From positions 55,912 to 119,911 of the forward strand of contig NW_027041867.1 of the NCBI RefSeq assembly GCF_033297395.1: a DNA stretch of 64,000 nt, read 5' to 3'. Positions 59,528 through 64,000 of the stretch are shown here, one piece after another (the first letter of the stretch is position 1; each line of letters opens with the position of its first letter). The DNA comes from Canariomyces notabilis. Its lineage: Eukaryota > Ascomycota > Sordariomycetes > Sordariales > Chaetomiaceae. The position numbers and the translations under genes are program-made. The notes under the pieces were generated by a model. That model searched no databases and had not been told where the DNA came from. It saw only the letters and a program-made list of their open reading frames with translations.

Positions 59528-59931
59528 GCGGGATGAAACGAAGGCTGGGTTGCGTCATAGGGTCTTTGTTTACGTTTGGGTTCATGTTTCGCGATGTGTT
59601 CAAGTTGGTCATGTAGGTACTTTTGATCTCATCAGATGGAACAAAGGTCATGGTTTCAGAGCCCTACTGAGGGATATCGGTTTGACTCAATGTGATTGTT
59701 GTCAAGACTCAGTTCTCCTATCATCCGAACAATGGCATTCACGTGGTTCAAAACTGTGCAAACGCAGCAACAAGCCAGAACGCGTATAACCACCGTGTTC
59801 ACCTCCATCCTCGTTATAAAAGGTTACCGAGTTTGCCTTTACTCATTAACAAGTTTACTTCCAACTCAGTTTGCAAGAAACAAACTACCACCTAGTAAGT
59901 GATTCGAACTTGCAAACATATCCAGTTCACC
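59528..59931. other. Intergenic with TATA box
   Basis: Short spacer between the protease gene and a small unknown gene; apart from the TATA box listed separately, nothing recognised. Confidence 0.5.
59815..59822 (+). promoter_or_regulatory. TATA box upstream of the small unknown gene
   Basis: TATAAAAG lies 110 bp upstream of the ATG at 59932, a normal distance for a fungal core promoter. Match-based only. Confidence 0.5.
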
Positions 59932-60264
59932 ATGTGGCGCTCACTAACACGCAGCGACAGCTACAACATCGTCAAGGGAGCCATAATGGCTGCCAGAAAC
60001 GGAAGCCCCGGCGAGATCGACGCTAAAGAGGCAGAAACACTGGCGACATGGATGAAGGAGCTTGGCCCTTGGGACAAGGACAGGGAAATCCTGCTCCCCA
60101 CTGTTCGCCGACGACGACTTGAGAACTTCGTTGCTTACCTCAACAAGCACACCACTGGCACAGCTAAAGTGGTCAGGGTTCTTCAGACTCAGCCATACGA
60201 CGAATGGGACTCGGCTCTTGTCGACGGTACCATCCAGTATACGCACAAAATCACGATTGAGTGA
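59932..60264 (+). CDS. Small protein of unknown function
   Basis: Single-exon frame of 110 residues starting MWRSLTRSDSYNIVKG. It is polar, mixed charged, and mostly helical in look (DAKEAETLATWMKELG, VRRRRLENFVAYLNKH). It ends in beta-like VVRVLQTQPYDEW and TIQYTHKITIE. No signal peptide or transmembrane segment. I recognise no family. The TATA box 110 bp upstream supports a real gene. An in-frame ATG 33 bases upstream (59899) exists but is not needed. A GTGAGT to ACAG pair just after the stop could be a 3' untranslated intron. Confidence 0.6.
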   Translation: MWRSLTRSDSYNIVKGAIMAARNGSPGEIDAKEAETLATWMKELGPWDKDREILLPTVRRRRLENFVAYLNKHTTGTAKVVRVLQTQPYDEWDSALVDGTIQYTHKITIE

Positions 60265-60622
60265 TGGGATGGGCCCATGTCATGTGGGCAAAACAGTTGA
60301 GGTGAGTTTATTCCCTTTGTCCCAAAACCCCCTACCCCCATAATATACTTACTTACTGACACCACACAGCAGTGACCGCTTGCCCACCACGTACCTCGAA
60401 TAGGGGCATCGTTAAGGCAAGGACATGGTACTGGAGCTCTTCCTGCTTTCGTTCTTTTCTCGGCTTCCAGCCAAAGAACTTAGCTAGCCACGACTAATTC
60501 GACGCATTACCCCCCTACATATACCGCAACATAAGTGAATCTCCGCATTCAACAGACAAACGTGACGTACTGCAATCAATTCTCCCTCAAATCCAACCTC
60601 AGGTAGCCCAGTGACAACACCC
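60265..60622. other. Intergenic between convergent genes
   Basis: Space between the small unknown gene and the P450 gene, expected to contain both 3' ends. No further feature seen. Confidence 0.5.
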
Positions 60623-62444
60623 CTAGACATGACTTCTGACAACCGGAGTCAGCCGCACATTGAGCGGCTTCTTGACCCATAAACTAAAGATTTGGCCATT
60701 GGTCAACTGCGTAGATGCTTCATCTGCCAGGGACAAGTCAAAGTTCCAGAGAAGTCTGGCTAGGATCAACCTCATCTCGACATAGGCCAGGCTAAACAAA
60801 ACACGGATTTAATCAGTACCAACCTGAAGTAGACCGGGAGTCAGGGGGCAGTACTTCTTGCCAATGCAGTTGCGTGGTCCGACAGAGAATGGCTGGAATG
60901 CCGAGTGTCTCTCCTTGTCGAAACGCCGGCCCTTGTGCTCGTCCTGGTCGAGCCAGCGTTCGGGGATGAACTCGTTAGGAGAGGTGAAGTTCCGCGACGA
61001 GTAGTTCATGGCCCACGGCCAGATGTCTAGGTGAGTCTACATCGGTGTGAGCTGTCGTTCCTCTTCTCCGCCTGGGTCGTCAAAACAGGTAGTCAGAAAA
61101 GCAAATGTAAATTGTAGACTCACCCCTTCGGGCACCCGATAGCCCAAGATGACGTCCCCTCCCGGCATACAAACCCTAGGCAGGTTGCTCGGAACCGGCG
61201 GATACATCCTCATCGACTCATCCAACACCGCCAGCATGTACTTGAGCTGATTGACACTAAAGTAATCAATCTTTCCCTCCGCCTTGAAACTCGACCTGAC
61301 CTCTTCAGCCAGCTTCCTCTGCACATCCGGATGTGTCGCCAAAAAATACGCCGCCCCCGTCAACGCCGTAGCCGTGGTCTCGCTCCCAGCCAAAACCAAC
61401 AGCCTCGCATTAGAAGCCAACTCCTCCTCGCTCAACATCCTCCCATCCTCACTCTTAGCCTTAAGCATAGCCTCGGCAAAATCAGGCCTGCTCTCCCCCA
61501 GCCGCCGGCGCTTGGCAATCTTCTGTCGGGCAAACTCGGTCTGCGTCTCCCAATGCTTTCCGAAGTAACTCTTTGGGGAGACCCGGGAGAGCACGCGTAT
61601 GAGGTCGAACAGCACGGGGGGGAAATGGAACCGAATAGCCATGATCGGGCCAAACTGTTTTACGCCGTTCAGGATGGCGTACACCCACGGATGGTACTGC
61701 GAGCTCTCGAGACAGCCAAAAGGCTCGCCAAAGGACAGGTCGCCGATCACGTCGAACGTGGTGAAGTTGAACCACGCCGCGAGGTCTACCACGGCTGGGT
61801 GAGGTTTTGTCTGTCCATCCTCCCCCTTCTGGCTCCCGGTGCGTTCACGCAACCGGTCAATCAACAAATCAACGTACTTCACAATAAGCGGCTGCTGGTC
61901 CTGCATTGCCTTGGCCGAAAACCCATGCGCCAGAATCCGCCGGAAACGGTTATGGTCAGCGCGGTCAGCGCCGAGGATGTTGTGCCTCGTCATGGCATAG
62001 AACAAGGGGTCTTTGCCGTTCTCGCCCTGGCCTGCCTTGCGGTGGCCGCGGATGGCATTCCAGGCGTCCGGGTGCGTGAAGGACACGCGGGAGGGTGTCA
62101 GGCGGACCACGTCGCCGTATTTTTCATGAAGGGAGTGAACGACGAAGGGGAGGCGGCCCGTCAGCCAGACTAGAGTGTAGGGGATGTACGAGGCCGCCCA
62201 GAGTTTGGGGCCGGGGATTGGGGAGAGGGGGTGCAGGAAGAAGTTGTAGATGACGTTGAAGAGGATGATGCCGGCGGCCTGGGAGGGTGAGATGAGGGTG
62301 TCTCAGTTTCAGCGTACTGACCACGACAGTAGAAGGGAGGTACAAGAGGGGTTATGTCCTCGGCTGACTTACGAGTATGACAGCGGCCAGGGCCCAGGTT
62401 GACCCGGGGTAAGCCCCAAGCAAATCCGCCGCGATCAGAGCCAT
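60623..62444 (-). CDS. Cytochrome P450 (CYP65/isotrichodermin C-15 hydroxylase type)
   Basis: Heme monooxygenase of the endoplasmic reticulum membrane. Four exons: 62373-62444, 61124-62278, 60855-61036 and 60623-60791, giving 525 residues. The N-terminal anchor is hydrophobic (ALAAVILAAGIILFNVIYNFF), followed by the Pro hinge PLSPIPGPK. The I-helix reads LVLAGSETTATAL, the K-helix ExxR is in DESMRMYPP, the PERF motif reads PERW, and the heme loop is FSVGPRNCIGK at about residues 459-469, with all essential residues intact. The blocks EKYGDVVRLTPSRVSF and GHRKAG match fungal CYP65-like enzymes, which often act in secondary metabolism or detoxification. No biosynthetic backbone gene is nearby, so the substrate is open. 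Its partner would be a P450 reductase elsewhere in the genome. Confidence 0.92.
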
Positions 62445-64000
62445 GCTGGATGAGCGTGCGTTTTCCGTTGTCAAATGTTCCGCATGTGAACTGACTAGCA
62501 GCAGCCAAAAGGCCTGTTGAGTCAACTCAAGTGTTAGTATGAGGGTCGACAAATCGAAAAAGATCGCGAGGGTTGCGGTTGCTCTATTAATGCTGAACTG
62601 GACATATTGGAGGGTAGAATCGATGTAGCATCACGGCAGCTAGCAACCGCAACGGCTCGGCAGACTCGGCATAGGCATTTTGGCCCAATGTTGCATCGAG
62701 ATGGCGGCGATCGCCCGTGCGAATCCTTGAGACCTGGTTTCCAGTCTCTATATGTCAAATGTTAACCCGTTGTGGCAAGCAATCAATCCCTGAGATGCCT
62801 GGTGTCTTAGTAAGTGACCTCGTCTTAGTAAGGGAACTTCCAAACAATTCATTAAGTCATATACAACCAGTATTCTTGAACAGAACTCTTTGGAAGTGTT
62901 AGCTGTTCTAGGTGAACAATGCACATACAATACCCCGCCCCTATTCAGAACACAAGGGTTCATATATGGTGGGATTGACTTGCCGTTGAAGCCACTACCT
63001 CATTGAAGTGTAAGGTAAGCTTGAGTCGAGAAGGAGCGGAAGGATTACATGTAGCCAACGGGTACAAATCCGAATCAACCCAGGCTGCTAAGACCGACAT
63101 CCTACACTGCCTTGAGATCGTGTAGGTGACTTTGGAGCGGAATGAATGGACTTTCAGTGATCAGTGCTCAGCAGAGGAAGGCGGTATGGTGGCAACGATC
63201 GCATGGTGTAATGCGGGCGTCTCTACTAATCCCCGATGCACGACATTAACCCCGCCGGCCATAAACCGGACCTGTGAAGGCATAGTTATGTCAGTGGGCT
63301 CGTAGGTGACCGTGAGTAACACATTGATGAGTGCGGGTGCAATACCCCGCTCATCTCGCGATTCGCGAGAATGCCCTGATTAAGCAAGCGCCCATGGTCG
63401 TCATCAGGTCATGCACGGCTCCGTGCCGTAATGCAGTGCTCATGAAACCCCAAACCTGTGCTGTTATATAGGTGAATTGACTTAATTATACATACACAGT
63501 AGCACTGCATTTAGCTACTTGCCAACGATAGTTCTGGTTTCGCCTTGAAGTGGTAGAATGTTTGATAGTGAAGTGCAATGGACTCGGGATGATTGAGTTG
63601 TAGAGCAATATGGACTTAACATAATTTTAGCGGCACAACCCAAATCTCCACTATAGGCTGCAAACGCCACGACAAAGCGGGTCCCAGGGGGTAGTAGGGT
63701 ACCTCGCATGCACGCAACAGGCAGTCAGGCCCAACAACCAGTCGAATTCCTAAAGCTATTGATATTGGCCAAATAGGCCCAAAAACGCATTTTCTAAGGT
63801 TTTTCGTCAATTCCATCGATTTCTATACTTTTTATAACCCTATTAAGTAAGCCGGCTACAACACCTACAACATACACATATCGTGTGACGAATCTCGGTC
63901 CCCTACCACTGAAAGGGACTCCTCAGACTGAAGGTTGACTTGAACGGGGTGAGGTTCAGTAGAGCCAAAGGGTCTACAACAAGTGCACAAGCAAGTGTTC
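62445..64000. other. Intergenic to window end, no gene seen
   Basis: About 1.5 kb of mostly AT-richer DNA with short frames only. A 17-bp palindrome lies at 63354-63370. Frames on the minus strand near 63515-63816 look non-genic or like old repeat remnants. Confidence 0.45.
63354..63370. repeat. 17-bp palindrome around TCTCGCGA
   Basis: TCTCGCGA, central T, TCGCGAGA. The arms are perfectly complementary. Its role is unknown; it lies in DNA with no gene. Confidence 0.4.

Noticed and set aside
55238..62444. Possible secondary-metabolite cluster (MFS, protease, P450)
   Set aside because: No polyketide synthase, peptide synthetase, terpene synthase or pathway regulator is present between or beside them.
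63515..63816. Two short minus-strand frames near the window end, possible transposon remnant
   Set aside because: No recognisable transposase, reverse transcriptase or terminal repeat.
1..64000. tRNA, rRNA and CRISPR features
   Set aside because: I looked for T-loop-like GGTTCGAATCC words, cloverleaf pairs and regular spacer arrays and found none; a covariance-model scan would be decisive for tRNA and small RNA genes.

Overview
The window is nuclear DNA of a filamentous ascomycete (Pezizomycotina, most likely a sordariomycete). Genes are interrupted by short introns (about 50-100 bp, GT-AG with CTRAC-like branch sites). Fungal-only families are present: Zn2Cys6 regulator, DUF1996, CBM1, a modin-like protein, and a ferroxidase with a GPI-type tail. 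Gene density is about one per 2.5 kb, with gene-poor stretches of 1-3.5 kb that carry short repeats and palindromes. I rebuilt spliced models by hand. All of them keep frame across every junction except two loci flagged as damaged or ambiguous.

Layout. 1-8.4 kb: mostly non-coding, with a small hairpin (MITE-like) element and one sugar transporter gene. 8.4-13.6 kb: a Fet3-like multicopper oxidase and a multi-pass membrane protein. 14-17.7 kb (minus strand): a secreted DUF1996 protein, an oil-body-associated (DUF1264) protein and a GNAT acetyltransferase. 18.5-25.4 kb (plus strand): a modin-like protein, a large protein with an Arg/Ser-rich tail, and an HpcH/HpaI aldolase. 25.7-32.3 kb (minus strand): a broken aminoglycoside-phosphotransferase-like gene, a GH16 enzyme with CBM1, and an F-box protein. 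32.3-35.6 kb: gene-poor. 35.6-46.7 kb: a hydrophilic LEA-like protein, a small secreted protein, a Nudix/eIF2B-like fusion, a Zn2Cys6 regulator next to an MFS transporter (possibly frameshifted), and a Nudix hydrolase. 47.8-53.4 kb: a small secreted protein, a Gal80-like Gfo/Idh/MocA protein, and a long SH3-domain protein on the opposite strand. 55.2-62.4 kb: an MFS transporter, a pepsin-like protease with a 40-bp poly-C run in its first intron, a small unknown protein, and a CYP65-like P450. The last 1.5 kb holds no gene I can support.

The genes look like an ordinary chromosomal mixture of secretion, transport and signalling functions. I see no polyketide, peptide or terpene synthase that would make this a biosynthetic cluster. 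The only plausible functional pairing is the Zn2Cys6 regulator with the neighbouring MFS transporter. The most unusual items are the two damaged loci, the domain fusions, the GC-AG intron, the poly-C intron and the hairpin element.
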